A stretch of 64,000 bases of DNA. Origin: Novosphingobium meiothermophilum (GTDB lineage Bacteria > Pseudomonadota > Alphaproteobacteria > Sphingomonadales > Sphingomonadaceae). The notes beneath the pieces were generated by a model. It searched no databases. It was not told the origin of the DNA and saw only the letters and a program-made list of their open reading frames with translations. Of this stretch, positions 1-10,419 are shown piece after piece. The DNA lies in assembly GCF_003171715.1 (NCBI RefSeq), contig NZ_QGHL01000007.1:558001-622000 (forward strand), in the 5' to 3' direction. The stretch's first letter is position 1, and each line of letters begins with the position of its first letter. The translations under genes were made by a program, and so were the position numbers.

Positions 1-2715
1 TTCACCGCCCACACCAACCGCAGCAAACGTGGTAATACCCGATGCCAGAAGGTTCGCGCCCGCTATGTCGACAAGAGTGCGGCCTCCTTCGCCGGTGCCG
101 CCTGAAGCAAAACCCCGTCCGCCAAAGCCGTTTGCCAGCACTTCGAGCGAGGCCGATGCGGTCATCTCGCCGCCGGCAAGGGCAACGCGCGCTTCACCGC
201 CAAGGCCAAGCCCACCGGCCCCACCCGGCCCGCCAAGGCCCGCGCCCCCGGTGCCGTTCGCCTGCACGGTGAGCGCGTTTGCGAAGGCGATGCTGCCGCC
301 GATCCCGGTGGCAACCCTCGCAAGACCGCCCCTCCCCGCGCCGCCGTTGCCACCCTCGAACTGGTCCCCGCCAGTGCCGTTGGCGCTCAATAGGCTGCCT
401 GACTGAACCGTTATCGTGCCGCCTTGGGCCAAAACCTCGGTGCTGCCGCCTCTTGCGTTTCCAGCGGTCAACCCGCCAAAGGCTATGCCGCCGCGCGCGT
501 CGGCCGCCAGTTCGAGGTTCTGGAACACGTCCAGTTCGCCGCCATTGCGGGTTTCAACCGTCACGCGCCCGCCAACGGCTTCGCCGACCCCGCCATAGCC
601 GAAGGTCGTGAAGGCATCGGCATTGGCCCGAAGGCTTCCGCGCATGTCGAACCTTGTGGTGTCCTGCACGCTGATCAGAACCTGCCCGCCTTCGGCCGCA
701 CCGCCAATGCCGCCCGGCTCATCGCCAACGCCAGCGGTGGCATTGGCGAATATGTTGATCGCCTCGAACATGCGAATGCCGCCGCCATCGGCGCCCGTGC
801 TGGATATATTGACCTGTCCGCCGGTCGCATTGCCGCCAAGGGTTTCGCTTGTCCCGCCAACCGCGGAAACATCGACGACCACCGGGCCAAGCCGCAGGTT
901 GGCGCCGCTGGTTGCGAGCATGTTTGCCGCGCCCCCGCGGCCCTCGCCACCCGGTCCTGTGCGTCCGCCCGCTCCGTCGCCACGGCTTTTCAGGCGCATC
1001 GTGTTGTCGATCGTGATGGTCGAGGCACTGTTCGCCTCGATCCGGGTCTGCCCGCCAATGCCGCTGCCGCCATCAGTCAGGCAGGAAACGCAACCCGTTC
1101 CTGCCGCGCCATAGCCTGATGTATCCGTTTCCAGCGAACCGCCGATCGAGATGAGCGATGCCTGAGGGCCGCCCGCCGTCACGCGGGCAATGCCGCCGAA
1201 GCCGGAACCGCCGCCCGCATCGCCAACCTGCGAACCGCCACCTTCGCCGAAAGCCTGAAGGATGGCATCGCCCCCGATCGTGATGCTGCTGCCGTTGAAT
1301 GCCTCGATGCGGGCAAGTCCGCCGATCCCGTCTCCGCCTGAGGTATCGGGCTGGAGCGTGAAGCCGCCGACCGCGCTTGCACTCAGAAGCGCGCTTCCCG
1401 CAATGGTTATGGTGCCGCCATCCAGCGCCAGCAGATCCGCTCCTACTGCCACGGCGGGGTTCGCGGCATTTGTTCCGAAGACGTCGCCCCGCAATTGGAG
1501 GTTGCCGGCCACATTTACGAAACCGGTGCCTTGTGCGAAGAGAATCGAGCTGCCACCGGTTGATCGCAGAAACACATCCGAAGCGAAGATCAGCCCATCA
1601 GGGGTTTGCGCACCGAACTGAATCCCGCCCGTGGCCTGCGCCTCAAGCGCGGAGGAGATGAAGCTGTCGCTGCCGATAATATTGGCGGAACCTGTGCCAC
1701 CGCCTGGAGACGCGCCGAACTGCACGTTCCCGCCAATCACGTCACGCCCAGCCGAAAGGACGATGGCATTGCCATCGACATCAGCCGCCCCGGCAATGTC
1801 GAAGCCAAGCGAACTGCCCGCGCCGATGGCCATGGTCAGCGCATCGTTCTTGGGCACAGCGACCATATAGATGCGGTGGACATTGATGCCCGATGCCGCC
1901 GGCCCCGTGATCGTTCCCGTATTGAGAATGGCAAGGCCCGACGAACTGCTGCCCGATGTAACCTCTATGTCGAACAGGCCGCTGGGCGAGAAGGTCATGG
2001 TTGCTGCATCGGCCGCCACCAGTGCCGCCGAACCGTTAACCTCGATCCGTCCATTGTTCTCGATGTTCGGCGCAACCAGCGCCAGATAGGAGCCATCCTG
2101 CGACGCAGTGATCTGCGCCCCGTTCGTCACGGAAATGCGCGATCCCGGCACCGTGGCGGGCTGGAACACATACGATCCGTTCGTGTCGAAATTGCCCGCC
2201 GCATCGAAGCCGAGGTCGGAAGTCGTCAAGACGAGATTGCCAACATTGAAGATTGCCGACGAGCCGATGAGAATGCCGCCGGGGCTGTAGAAGAACACCG
2301 TCCCGCCCGGCCGCGGTCCGGCCACGGCACTTTGAATCTGGGAAATCACCTCGCCGTTGAACTGGATCGGCCGGTTCGAACCGGTCGGGATGATGCGGTT
2401 GAGCACGGCAAAGTCGGCAGGGCCGCTCACCCCGTTGCTGAAGGTCGCGGTCGTCCCCGAAGTCTGGAAGATGATCGGCCCGCCTGTCGGCGCGCTGTCG
2501 GTCGGTGTCCAGTTGATGACCGCGCTTGGGCCGGAAACCGTGATCGCTGTCGTCGTCGGGCCCGTATCAATCGTAACCGACCCGAAGGTCGCCGTCGGCG
2601 TTGCCTGAAAGGACTGCGCCCGGATCGCCGGACCAGCGGCTACCAGCGCCGTCGCCAGCGCAAGGCCCGATGCCGAAAGAAGCTGCGAACGGGTGAGAGG
2701 AAGAAGGGCGCGCAT
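1..2715 (-). CDS. TpsA-type exoprotein (filamentous haemagglutinin-like), 3' end outside the window
   Basis: The frame is open for 905 codons from the ATG at 2715 to the left edge, so the C-terminus is missing. The N-terminus has a Sec-type signal (MRALLPLTRSQ, a hydrophobic stretch, then AQS near residue 35). It is followed by a TPS-like region with YSPGGILIG near residue 150, which matches the NPNGI-type motif of haemagglutinin activation domains. The rest is a Gly/Ala-rich passenger with dense GG pairs, expected to form a right-handed beta-helix. A lone CVSC motif sits at residues 542-545. The start codon shares one base with the stop of the tpsB gene (TGATG), so the two are probably translationally coupled. 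Family knowledge: such proteins are secreted through their TpsB partner and act as adhesins, toxins or surface-layer proteins. Which of these applies here cannot be told. Confidence 0.85.
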   Translation of the reverse strand, partial: MRALLPLTRSQLLSASGLALATALVAAGPAIRAQSFQATPTATFGSVTIDTGPTTTAITVSGPSAVINWTPTDSAPTGGPIIFQTSGTTATFSNGVSGPADFAVLNRIIPTGSNRPIQFNGEVISQIQSAVAGPRPGGTVFFYSPGGILIGSSAIFNVGNLVLTTSDLGFDAAGNFDTNGSYVFQPATVPGSRISVTNGAQITASQDGSYLALVAPNIENNGRIEVNGSAALVAADAATMTFSPSGLFDIEVTSGSSSSGLAILNTGTITGPAASGINVHRIYMVAVPKNDALTMAIGAGSSLGFDIAGAADVDGNAIVLSAGRDVIGGNVQFGASPGGGTGSANIIGSDSFISSALEAQATGGIQFGAQTPDGLIFASDVFLRSTGGSSILFAQGTGFVNVAGNLQLRGDVFGTNAANPAVAVGADLLALDGGTITIAGSALLSASAVGGFTLQPDTSGGDGIGGLARIEAFNGSSITIGGDAILQAFGEGGGSQVGDAGGGSGFGGIARVTAGGPQASLISIGGSLETDTSGYGAAGTGCVSCLTDGGSGIGGQTRIEANSASTITIDNTMRLKSRGDGAGGRTGPGGEGRGGAANMLATSGANLRLGPVVVDVSAVGGTSETLGGNATGGQVNISSTGADGGGIRMFEAINIFANATAGVGDEPGGIGGAAEGGQVLISVQDTTRFDMRGSLRANADAFTTFGYGGVGEAVGGRVTVETRNGGELDVFQNLELAADARGGIAFGGLTAGNARGGSTEVLAQGGTITVQSGSLLSANGTGGDQFEGGNGGAGRGGLARVATGIGGSIAFANALTVQANGTGGAGLGGPGGAGGLGLGGEARVALAGGEMTASASLEVLANGFGGRGFASGGTGEGGRTLVDIAGANLLASGITTFAAVGVGGE

Positions 2716-4478
2716 CAGAAGCTCCTCCACGGCACCAGCCGTGTCGTCAGCGAAACCAGAAAACGGGGATCGGGCTTGCGCCCCTGAAGCCCGGCACTCT
2801 CCAGCGGCACGGCAAGCGTGGCGTCCAGCCGCAGGCCGCTGGCCAGTTCACCCCGGACTCCGCCGCCTGCCGATGTCAGCCGCTGCGAACCGGCAAGCCC
2901 CTTGTTCCAGACCCATGCCGCATCTGCAAAGACAAAGGGCTGGACCCGCAGCCGCCCGCGCGATGCCAGCGCAAGGCGCGGCCCGCGCAGTTCAACCGTG
3001 CCGCCCACGGCGCTGTCGCCGATCAGTTCACCCGGATCGTATCCGCGCCCGACCGTGAAGTTGCCGGCGGAAAACTCCTCGAAAGCGAACAGGGGCCTGA
3101 ACGCATACTGTCCGCGCGGTGCCAGCAGGAAAGAAACATCACCGAGCGAACGTTCATATTCGCCCTGCCAGCGCAGCACCGTGGCGCGCGCCGAGCCGTC
3201 AAAACGGCTTGTCGGAACAATCGCCGCGCAGCCTGCCCCCACGCATCCTTGCGTGGCGTCGAGCACGGAAAGGCCCTGCCGCAACTCCAGCGATGACGCG
3301 AGGCGCCATTGCGGACGGGCATGGCGCGTGTCGATAGCGTCAAGATCAAGCCGGCCCCACGCCACGCGGATGCGATCACGCGTGAGCGGTCCGATCAGGT
3401 CAACCTCCTGATTGACCAGATCGAAACCGCCACTGAGCCAGAGATTGCGCGCGAGCGAGCGTTCAAGCGGATAGCGCGCATAGATCCCGGCATAGAGCGT
3501 GCGCGCATCAAGCGTCACATTCGCAGGCAGACCGGCAATGCTCGGCCTTGTCCAGGCATAGGTAAGCTGTCCGCCCACCACCAGCCCGTGCGAACCGGGC
3601 CGAAACTCGTGCGAACCCTGAAGGATATGCTGTTCGCTGAAATCGGACGTCGCGTAATAGGAGATTGCGGTTGCATCGCCCATCCCGGTCAGCCCGAAGA
3701 ACTGCGCGCGCGCCTGCCCGCCAAACCGCCCCGTTGCCTGTGCGGCAAGGTTCTGCACCGTGAGGTCGAGCGCAAACGGATCGCGCACCACGCTGACTTC
3801 GGCTACCAGTTCGCCGGCGGCCGTTCCCGTTGGCTTGAGCGTAAGCTGGACATTGTATCCGGGAAGATCGCGGGCCAGCAGCAGATAGCGCTCGGCGCGC
3901 TGCTGGTTGAACACCTCTTCGCGGGTCAATGCGGAAAGATACTGTTCCAGCTTGCGTTCGACGCCGCGCGTTTCGCCGCGCGCCCGCACGGCGGCAATGC
4001 GCGCATAGATCACCTCCATGCGCACCTTGCCGTCCTCGATCTTCTGGGTAGGCACCTGCACCGCAGCCAGATAGCCCCGGTTGCGCAGGATGGTGCCTGC
4101 CGCATCGCGGATTTCGCAAAGGACCGAAATCGGCTGCGGCGTTCCGGCGAGCGAAGTCCACGCATCGGCCAGCGCGGCGGGCGCGAGTTCCTTGAGGCCG
4201 TTGAACATGACCTCGCGCAACGTCACCTTGATGTCGGCATACTGCGGATCATCGAGCGGACAGGGCGACCGCTCGATCCCGCCCTTGATCGAAAGACGCG
4301 CCGCAGGCGGGGGCGCCTGTGTGGTCACGCCGCGAAGATCATCGCGCGATGGCGGGCTGATGGCCTGCCCCGTCAGGCCCTGCGCCGATGCAGCCGATGC
4401 CGCAGCAAGCAAGGCCACGCCGGCAGCGCCAACCCCGCGCCGCAGCAGACGCATAGTGCCCGGAAACTCCAAACCCAT
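2715..4478 (-). CDS. TpsB outer-membrane transporter (ShlB/FhaC/HecB family)
   Basis: About 587 aa. It has an N-terminal signal peptide ending in ASAQG, a POTRA-like region around residues 80-165, and a C-terminal beta-barrel with the family signature GRGYDPGEL in the last quarter. It ends in an aromatic residue (WRSF), typical of Omp85-assembled barrels. It should sit in the outer membrane and export the adjacent Gly-rich exoprotein, whose ATG overlaps this stop codon. A GTG at 4484 and an ATG at 4454 are alternative starts. The latter gives a compact signal peptide (MRLLRRGVGAAG). The gene order tpsB-tpsA in one transcript is usual for two-partner secretion. Confidence 0.9.
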   Translation of the reverse strand: MGLEFPGTMRLLRRGVGAAGVALLAAASAASAQGLTGQAISPPSRDDLRGVTTQAPPPAARLSIKGGIERSPCPLDDPQYADIKVTLREVMFNGLKELAPAALADAWTSLAGTPQPISVLCEIRDAAGTILRNRGYLAAVQVPTQKIEDGKVRMEVIYARIAAVRARGETRGVERKLEQYLSALTREEVFNQQRAERYLLLARDLPGYNVQLTLKPTGTAAGELVAEVSVVRDPFALDLTVQNLAAQATGRFGGQARAQFFGLTGMGDATAISYYATSDFSEQHILQGSHEFRPGSHGLVVGGQLTYAWTRPSIAGLPANVTLDARTLYAGIYARYPLERSLARNLWLSGGFDLVNQEVDLIGPLTRDRIRVAWGRLDLDAIDTRHARPQWRLASSLELRQGLSVLDATQGCVGAGCAAIVPTSRFDGSARATVLRWQGEYERSLGDVSFLLAPRGQYAFRPLFAFEEFSAGNFTVGRGYDPGELIGDSAVGGTVELRGPRLALASRGRLRVQPFVFADAAWVWNKGLAGSQRLTSAGGGVRGELASGLRLDATLAVPLESAGLQGRKPDPRFLVSLTTRLVPWRSF

Positions 4479-4640
4479 TATCACTCGCCCCCAATCGGCA
4501 ATTTCGTGAGGCGGCCCGTTCCCGTTTTCTTTTATGGCAGGACACTAGTCCTGTCGCATCATTGCTGCAATCCGCGCCAGCAACGATCCGGAAAAATGCT
4601 GGTTAATTTCAGACAGGCTTTTGCACGCAATGGGACCAAC

Positions 4641-4660
4641 CGGCGGGCAGGCGCCCGCCG
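4641..4660. terminator. GC-rich perfect hairpin downstream of secA
   Basis: An 8-bp perfect stem (CGGCGGGC / GCCCGCCG) with a 4-base loop lies 33 bases after the secA stop, in the 215-base gap before tpsB. There is no T-run on either side, so its role as a terminator is uncertain. Nothing else was seen in this gap. Confidence 0.4.
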
Positions 4661-4693
4661 CCCCACGCCGGCTCTCGCAAGGTTATTGAGCGA

Positions 4694-7468
4694 TCAGGCC
4701 ACCACGCCGTGACAATGCTTGTATTTCCGGCCCGAACCGCATGGGCAGGGCGCATTGCGGCTGATGCCCTGCCCCGCATAGGGATCGCCGCCTGCCAGCG
4801 CCGCCGCAGCCGCATCCCCGGCAACCAGCGTGCCCCCGGCCGAGGGCGGCAGCGTTCCGAACAGACCGGCTGAGGGGAGCGGTCCTTCGGCCGGAACCGC
4901 ATCATTCTCTCCGGTGAAGGGATCGATATGGCTGGTGAGAAAGTCCGGCAGTTCGGGAAGCTGGAAATCGTCCATAGGACGCAGCCTGATCTCGCTCGTC
5001 ATCAGGATGCGCGTCACGTCTTCGCGGATCGCCTCCAGCATTCGTTCGAACAGGCCGAAGGCTTCCTGCTTGTATTCATTGATCGGGGTCTTCTGCGCAT
5101 AGGCGCGCAGGAACACCACCTGACGCAGCGCATCCAGCGTGGCGAGGTGCTCCTTCCAGTGATGGTCGAGCCGCTCCAGCAGGATCGACTTTTCCAGACT
5201 GCGCCAGGCATTGGCATCGACTTCGACCACTTTGGCATCCATCTTCGCATCAGCCATGGTCTGGATGCGTTCCTCGATCAGTTCCGGCTCGATCGCCTCT
5301 TCCTGCATCCATTCATCGAGGGGCACTTCCATGCCGAGCACTTCGGCTACGCGCGCCTTCAGACCCTCGATGTTCCACTGTTCCGGATAGGAACCCGGCG
5401 GGCAGGCATCGGCAACAATCGCGTTCACGGTATCGTGGCGCATGTCGGTCACAACGTCGCCCACCGCCTCGGCGTCCATGATGTCCGCACGCTGCTCGTA
5501 GATGACCTTGCGCTGGTCGTTCATCACGTCGTCGTATTCGACGACCTGCTTGCGAATGTCGTAGTTGCGCGCCTCGACCTTCTTCTGCGCTGTCTCGATC
5601 GCCTTCGAGAGCCACTTGGAACCGATCGCCTCGCCATCGGCAAGGTTGTTGTTCATCATCTTGGCGAACAGAGTATCCGGCCCGAAGATGCGCAGCAGAT
5701 CGTCCTCAAGGCAGAGATAGAACTTGCTCATGCCGGGATCGCCCTGACGCCCGGAACGCCCGCGCAACTGGTTGTCGATCCGGCGGCTTTCATGGCGTTC
5801 GGTGCCGATCACGCACAGCCCGCCCGCGGCAAGAACCTGCTGCTTCTCTGCGGCCACCTCGGCCTTGATCCGTGCGATTCCCGCCTCGCGCTCAGGCCCA
5901 TCGGGAAGATCGCGCAATTCGTCCTCGATGCGGAACTCGACATTGCCGCCAAGCTGGATGTCGGTGCCGCGGCCTGCCATGTTGGTGGCGATCGTCACCG
6001 CGCCGAGCCGCCCGGCCTGCGCCACGATGTGGGCTTCCATCTCGTGGAAGCGAGCATTCAGCACATTGTGCTTAACCCCTTCCTTGCGCAGAAACTCGGA
6101 AAGCAGCTCCGATTTCTCGATCGAAACCGTGCCGACCAGCACGGGCTGCCCCTTCTCGTGCCTTTCGCGGATCAGACGGGCAATCGCCGCAAACTTGTCC
6201 AGCGTGTTCTTGTAGAACTCGTCTTCCTCGTCCACCCGCTGAACGGGCACGTTGGTCGGGATCGAGACGACATTCATCTTGTAGATGTCGAAGAACTCGG
6301 CCGCTTCGGTGGCAGCCGTCCCGGTCATGCCAGCCAGCTTGGGATACATGCGGAAGTAGTTCTGGAAAGTGATCGAGGCCATGGTCTGGTTTTCCGGCTC
6401 GATCCGCACGCCTTCCTTGGCCTCTACCGCCTGATGCAGGCCGTTCGACCAGCGCCGCCCGTCCATCATCCGCCCGGTGAACTCGTCGATGATGATGACC
6501 TTGTCGTCCTTGACGATATAGTCGGTGTCACGCTTGAACATGACATTGGCCTTGAGCGCCTGATCCAGATGGTGGACCACCATCGTGTTCTCGACATCGT
6601 AGAGGTTCGAGCCGACCAGCAATCCGGCCTCTTCCAGCGCGCGCTCTACCCATTCCACGCCGTCTTCGGTCAGGGTGATGTTCTTGGTCTTCTCGTCCGC
6701 CTCGTAAAGATCAGGGCTTATCTGCTTCACGATGGCATCCACCGAAACGTAAAGCTCGCTCTTGTCGTCGGTCGGCCCGGAGATGATGAGCGGGGTGCGC
6801 GCCTCGTCGATCAGGATCGAGTCCACTTCGTCGACGATGGCGAAATTGAACGGGCGATGCACCATGTGTTCGCGCGAATGCTTCATGTTGTCGCGCAGAT
6901 AATCGAAGCCGAGTTCGTTGTTCGTTGCGTAGGTAATGTCCGAGTTATAGGCTTCGCGCCGCTGCTCCTCGCCAAGGTTGGGCACGATCACGCCCACCGT
7001 CAGCCCCAGGAACTTGTAAAGCACGCCCATGGTCTCGGCGTCGCGGCGGGCAAGGTAGTCGTTCACGGTGACCACATGCACACCCTTGCCCTCAAGTGCG
7101 TTGAGATAGACCGCCAGCGTCGCCACCAGTGTCTTGCCCTCGCCCGTGCGCATTTCGGCGATCTCGCCGCGATGCAGCACGATGCCGCCGATCATCTGCA
7201 CATCGAAGTGGCGCATCCCCAGCGTGCGCACCGAAGCCTCGCGCACGGTGGCAAAGGCTTCGGGCAGAATGTCGTCGAGCGTCGCGCCTTCGGCCAGCAT
7301 CTGGCGGAATCTGGGCGTCTGCGCAGCCAGTTCCTCGTCGGAAAGTGCCTGCATCCGGGGTTCGAATGCGGCGATCTGGCGCACGATCTTGTCGAGCGAC
7401 TTTACGTAGCGGTCGTTGGAGGAACCGAAGATAGCTTTTGCGATGGAGCCGAACATGGGCGAAATCAT
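4694..7468 (-). CDS. secA: Preprotein translocase ATPase SecA
   Basis: 924 aa, the normal length. SecA is the motor that drives unfolded preproteins through SecYEG at the inner membrane. Visible marks are the Walker A motif MRTGEGKT near residue 106, the DEAD-like [16 protein letters not shown], the helicase-type [23 protein letters not shown] segment and the C-terminal zinc-binding tail [14 protein letters not shown], which binds SecB and phospholipids. The start [15 protein letters not shown] is the usual SecA N-terminus. It is transcribed toward the two-partner secretion pair, whose products need Sec export, although the gap and hairpin suggest separate units. Confidence 0.99.
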   Translation of the reverse strand: MISPMFGSIAKAIFGSSNDRYVKSLDKIVRQIAAFEPRMQALSDEELAAQTPRFRQMLAEGATLDDILPEAFATVREASVRTLGMRHFDVQMIGGIVLHRGEIAEMRTGEGKTLVATLAVYLNALEGKGVHVVTVNDYLARRDAETMGVLYKFLGLTVGVIVPNLGEEQRREAYNSDITYATNNELGFDYLRDNMKHSREHMVHRPFNFAIVDEVDSILIDEARTPLIISGPTDDKSELYVSVDAIVKQISPDLYEADEKTKNITLTEDGVEWVERALEEAGLLVGSNLYDVENTMVVHHLDQALKANVMFKRDTDYIVKDDKVIIIDEFTGRMMDGRRWSNGLHQAVEAKEGVRIEPENQTMASITFQNYFRMYPKLAGMTGTAATEAAEFFDIYKMNVVSIPTNVPVQRVDEEDEFYKNTLDKFAAIARLIRERHEKGQPVLVGTVSIEKSELLSEFLRKEGVKHNVLNARFHEMEAHIVAQAGRLGAVTIATNMAGRGTDIQLGGNVEFRIEDELRDLPDGPEREAGIARIKAEVAAEKQQVLAAGGLCVIGTERHESRRIDNQLRGRSGRQGDPGMSKFYLCLEDDLLRIFGPDTLFAKMMNNNLADGEAIGSKWLSKAIETAQKKVEARNYDIRKQVVEYDDVMNDQRKVIYEQRADIMDAEAVGDVVTDMRHDTVNAIVADACPPGSYPEQWNIEGLKARVAEVLGMEVPLDEWMQEEAIEPELIEERIQTMADAKMDAKVVEVDANAWRSLEKSILLERLDHHWKEHLATLDALRQVVFLRAYAQKTPINEYKQEAFGLFERMLEAIREDVTRILMTSEIRLRPMDDFQLPELPDFLTSHIDPFTGENDAVPAEGPLPSAGLFGTLPPSAGGTLVAGDAAAAALAGGDPYAGQGISRNAPCPCGSGRKYKHCHGVVA

Positions 7469-7563
7469 CCTGTGGAATCAATGCGGGGTAGAGAGCCGCG
7501 CAGATGCGGCGCGGCCATGCGGCAGGCACGGCTGCCACCGGAAAGGGGAACCTGTGCGCAGCC

Positions 7564-7827
7564 CTATTCGCGGGCGCGGTCACTCAGCTCGACGGTGCGG
7601 ACCGGGGTGAGAGCCGGCAGCGGAAGCCAGATCGTTCGGCGGACCTTGCGGCAAGGCTGCGCAAGGGTGCCGGTGCGCGCGGCACAGCGCTGCTGGCGTT
7701 GCTCGACCGTTTGCGCGGCCTGAGCCGCAGCGCCGCTTTCTGCCACTTCCGCGCGCGAGAAGGCCACCGCCACATCGGGCAGCGATAGTCCGGTCAGCAC
7801 GGCCAGAAGAGCAAGCAGAAGGCGCAT
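7564..7827 (-). CDS. Small secreted protein of unknown function
   Basis: 87 aa from the ATG at 7827; an in-frame TTG at 7833 would add two residues. Residues 1-22 (MRLLLALLAVL... DVAVA) form a convincing Sec signal peptide with an AVA cleavage site. The mature part of about 65 residues is Ala/Arg-rich with two cysteines about 11 residues apart (QRCAARTG and QPCRKVRR), which could form a disulfide. No family was recognised. It lies just upstream of secA on the same strand. The signal peptide favours this frame over an overlapping one that lacks such a feature. Confidence 0.5.
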   Translation of the reverse strand: MRLLLALLAVLTGLSLPDVAVAFSRAEVAESGAAAQAAQTVEQRQQRCAARTGTLAQPCRKVRRTIWLPLPALTPVRTVELSDRARE

Positions 7828-7937
7828 CGGCAAGCGAGATAGGCATTATGCGCCGGTTCGTCCATCACGAAAACAATCGGCCTGCCGGTTCAGCAGGCAG
7901 TTGAAGCCGCTTCGCCCGCGCGCTAGGCGCATGAGCC

Positions 7938-9164
7938 ATGTCAGACGCCGTCTCCCCGCTCGCCACGCCCTTTCCTCCTCTGGCGCCGATTGCCGGTGTC
8001 ACGCCGCGCATTGCGCGCGCGGGATACAAGGACTGGGGCCGCTGCGACCTGACTTATGTCGAATTGGCCGAAGGCACTGCCGTTGCCGGGGTCTTCACCC
8101 GCAACCTGTGCTGCTCTTCCGAGGTCGAACTTGGCCGCACCAACATCGCGCAGGGCCGCGCCCGCGCTCTGGTGGTCAACGCGGGCAATTCCAATGCCTT
8201 CACCGGGTATCGTGGACGCGAGGCGGTGGAGCAGATCATGGACCAGGTGGCAACGCACCTTGCCTGCCCGCGCGACGAGGTTTTCGTGTCCTCAACAGGT
8301 GTGATCGGCGTGCCGCTGCCCAAGGACAAGGCGCAGGCCGGTGTCGAAGCCGCGCTGCACGCCCCGCCCTGCTCCTGGGAAGATGCCGCGCGCACCATCG
8401 GCACCACCGATACTTTCGCCAAGGGCGCATCGGCCAGCGCGATGATCGGCGAGGTGCGCGTGACTTTCAGCGCCATCATCAAGGGCAGCGGCATGATCGC
8501 GCCCGATATGGCAACGATGCTTGGCTACATCTTCACCGATGCGGCCGTCAGCCCGGCTTTCCTTCAGGAATGCCTCTCGGCAGCCAACCGGCGCACGTTC
8601 TCGTGCATCACGGTCGACAGCGACACCTCGACGAGCGACACGGTTCTGGCCTTCGCGACCGGCAAGGCCGGGAATGCGCTGCTGTCGGGCTTTGATTCGC
8701 CTGGAGCCGATGCCTTCGCCGCAGCGCTGGAGGACGTGTGCCGCCAGCTTGCGCACCTTGTCGTGCGCGATGGCGAGGGCGCGCAGAAGTTCATAGCCAT
8801 CACCGTTTCAGGCGCCGTCTCGGATGAAAGCGCGCGCAAGGTCGGCCTCGCCATCGCCAATTCGCCGCTCGTGAAGACCGCGATTGCAGGCGAAGACGCC
8901 AACTGGGGCCGCGTCGTCATGGCCGTGGGCAAGGCGGGCGAGCCTGCCGACCGCGACCGGCTGTCCATTGGCTTCGGCGGAATCTGGACCGCGCGCGATG
9001 GTCAGCCCGTTCCCGATTATGACGAGGCGCCCGTTGCCCGCCATCTCAAGGGGCAGGACATCTCGATCGAGGTCGATCTGGGGCTGGGCAGTGGCAAGGC
9101 GACGGTCTGGACCTGCGATCTGACGCATGGCTACATCTCGATCAACGCGGATTACCGGTCATGA
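7938..9164 (+). CDS. argJ: Bifunctional ornithine acetyltransferase / N-acetylglutamate synthase
   Basis: 408 aa. ArgJ transfers the acetyl group from N-acetylornithine to glutamate in the cyclic arginine pathway and can also acetylate glutamate from acetyl-CoA. The signature KGSGMIAPDMATMLGYIF contains the Ala-Thr bond where the precursor cleaves itself; the Thr becomes the nucleophile of the beta chain. Family motifs GNSNAFTG, STGVIGVPLP and EDANWGRV are present. The C-terminus ends in INADYRS as in other ArgJ proteins. The last codons overlap the next gene (ATGA), so the two are probably co-translated. Confidence 0.97.
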   Translation: MSDAVSPLATPFPPLAPIAGVTPRIARAGYKDWGRCDLTYVELAEGTAVAGVFTRNLCCSSEVELGRTNIAQGRARALVVNAGNSNAFTGYRGREAVEQIMDQVATHLACPRDEVFVSSTGVIGVPLPKDKAQAGVEAALHAPPCSWEDAARTIGTTDTFAKGASASAMIGEVRVTFSAIIKGSGMIAPDMATMLGYIFTDAAVSPAFLQECLSAANRRTFSCITVDSDTSTSDTVLAFATGKAGNALLSGFDSPGADAFAAALEDVCRQLAHLVVRDGEGAQKFIAITVSGAVSDESARKVGLAIANSPLVKTAIAGEDANWGRVVMAVGKAGEPADRDRLSIGFGGIWTARDGQPVPDYDEAPVARHLKGQDISIEVDLGLGSGKATVWTCDLTHGYISINADYRS

Positions 9165-9967
9165 GCGCAGCGCTCGATGCGGCCGTTTGCGCCCTGATGC
9201 GCGAAACGGCGGAAAGAACGCTGCTCAAGCATTATCAGCGCCTTGGCTCAGGCGCGGTAACGAACAAGGCCGCCGATGATGTCGTGACCATTGCAGACAC
9301 CGAAAGCGAGACCATGCTTGCCGAAGGTCTTGCGCGGATCATTCCCGAAGCGGCAATCGTCGGCGAGGAAGCGGCCCATGCCGATCCCGCCATCCTTTCG
9401 CGCCTGTCCGACAGTCTGTGCTGGATCATCGACCCGCTTGACGGGACGAACAATTTTGCCGTTGGCAAGCCGCCTTTCGGCATCCTGATTGCGCTTGCCG
9501 AAGGCGGCGAGACCGTCGCGGGGTGGATCTATGATCCGCTGTCTGGTCGCCTGTGCACCGCACATCGCGGGCACGGGGCATGGATCAATGGCGAACGGCT
9601 CTCAGCCCGCACCAGCGGCGCGGAAAGGCCCATTGCGGCGATCTCGCTCGTTTTCGTCGACAAGGCAAAGCGTGCCGCGCTGATGCAACACATCGCCCCG
9701 CATTACACTCTGGTGGACATTCCCCGCTGCGCCGCAGAGCAGTATCCCCGCATCGGGCTTGGCACGAACGACGTATCGCTGTTCGAGAAAACCCTTGCAT
9801 GGGACCATGCAGCGGGCGTGCTGTTTCTCAACGAGGCGGGCGGCAGGGCGGCGCGGCCCGATGGCTCGCCCTACCGGGTTGACCGCCATCTCGAACCGGG
9901 CCTGATCGGCGCGGCCAGCCCCGCCCTGTTCGATGACATGGCCGAAAGGCTGGCGAAGCTGGGCTAG
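9161..9967 (+). CDS. hisN: Inositol-monophosphatase-family phosphatase, likely histidinol-phosphatase HisN
   Basis: 268 aa. It carries all metal-binding motifs of the IMPase superfamily: GEEA near residue 69, DPLDGTNNF near residue 91 and WDHAAG near residue 208. Members hydrolyse phosphate monoesters with Mg2+. In alphaproteobacteria this subtype next to amino-acid genes is usually the HisN histidinol-phosphatase, but inositol-1-phosphatase or CysQ-like activity cannot be excluded from sequence. The start overlaps the argJ stop (ATGA), which supports an amino-acid biosynthesis role. It converges on trxA. Confidence 0.8.
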   Translation: MSAALDAAVCALMRETAERTLLKHYQRLGSGAVTNKAADDVVTIADTESETMLAEGLARIIPEAAIVGEEAAHADPAILSRLSDSLCWIIDPLDGTNNFAVGKPPFGILIALAEGGETVAGWIYDPLSGRLCTAHRGHGAWINGERLSARTSGAERPIAAISLVFVDKAKRAALMQHIAPHYTLVDIPRCAAEQYPRIGLGTNDVSLFEKTLAWDHAAGVLFLNEAGGRAARPDGSPYRVDRHLEPGLIGAASPALFDDMAERLAKLG

Positions 9968-10036
9968 GATGAAGCCGGCCTGGAACATGGCATTTGCGCC
10001 CCCGCAAGGCCGGGGCACGGCAGGCAAGACGACCGG

Positions 10037-10357
10037 TCAAAGAACGCTTTCAAGCCATCCCTTGAGCTGGCTCTTGGGGGCAGCCCCCAGCTTCTGCGCC
10101 ACGGGCTGGCCATCCTTGAACAGGATCAGGAGCGGAATGGACTGCACGCCAAACTGGCTTGCAGTGTCGGTGTTTTCCATGATGTCGACCTTGGCGATCT
10201 CCACCTTGTCGGCCAGTTCTTCTGATATCTCCTCAAGCGCCGGTGCGATCATCTTGCACGGCCCGCACCAGTCGGCCCAGAAGTCCACGAGGACGGGCTT
10301 GCTGCTGCCCAGAACTTCGCTGGCAAAGCTGGCATCGGTAACGGCCTTGGTCGGCAT
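10037..10357 (-). CDS. trxA: Thioredoxin
   Basis: 106 aa, a single thioredoxin fold with the catalytic WCGPCKM motif at about residues 30-36 and the cis-Pro region QSIPLLILFKDG. It is a cytoplasmic disulfide reductant for ribonucleotide reductase, PAPS reductase and peroxiredoxins. It lies 62 bases downstream of addA on the same strand, a gene order commonly seen in alphaproteobacteria, and converges with hisN. Confidence 0.98.
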   Translation of the reverse strand: MPTKAVTDASFASEVLGSSKPVLVDFWADWCGPCKMIAPALEEISEELADKVEIAKVDIMENTDTASQFGVQSIPLLILFKDGQPVAQKLGAAPKSQLKGWLESVL

Positions 10358-10419
10358 CTTGGGTAAACTCCTGTCTGTTTGAACGCCAATCTAGGCGCTT
10401 GTGCGCCATGCGCAACCGA

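Noticed and set aside
29..2787. Several plus-strand open frames over the left end
   Set aside because: They are shadows of the continuous minus-strand TpsA frame, which has a signal peptide and TPS motifs.
4928..7723. A 931-codon open frame antisense to secA, and a similar one of 503 codons antisense to ahcY (21529-23040)
   Set aside because: GC-rich codon bias leaves antisense frames open. The sense genes are conserved to the last motif and the antisense translations have no recognisable domain.
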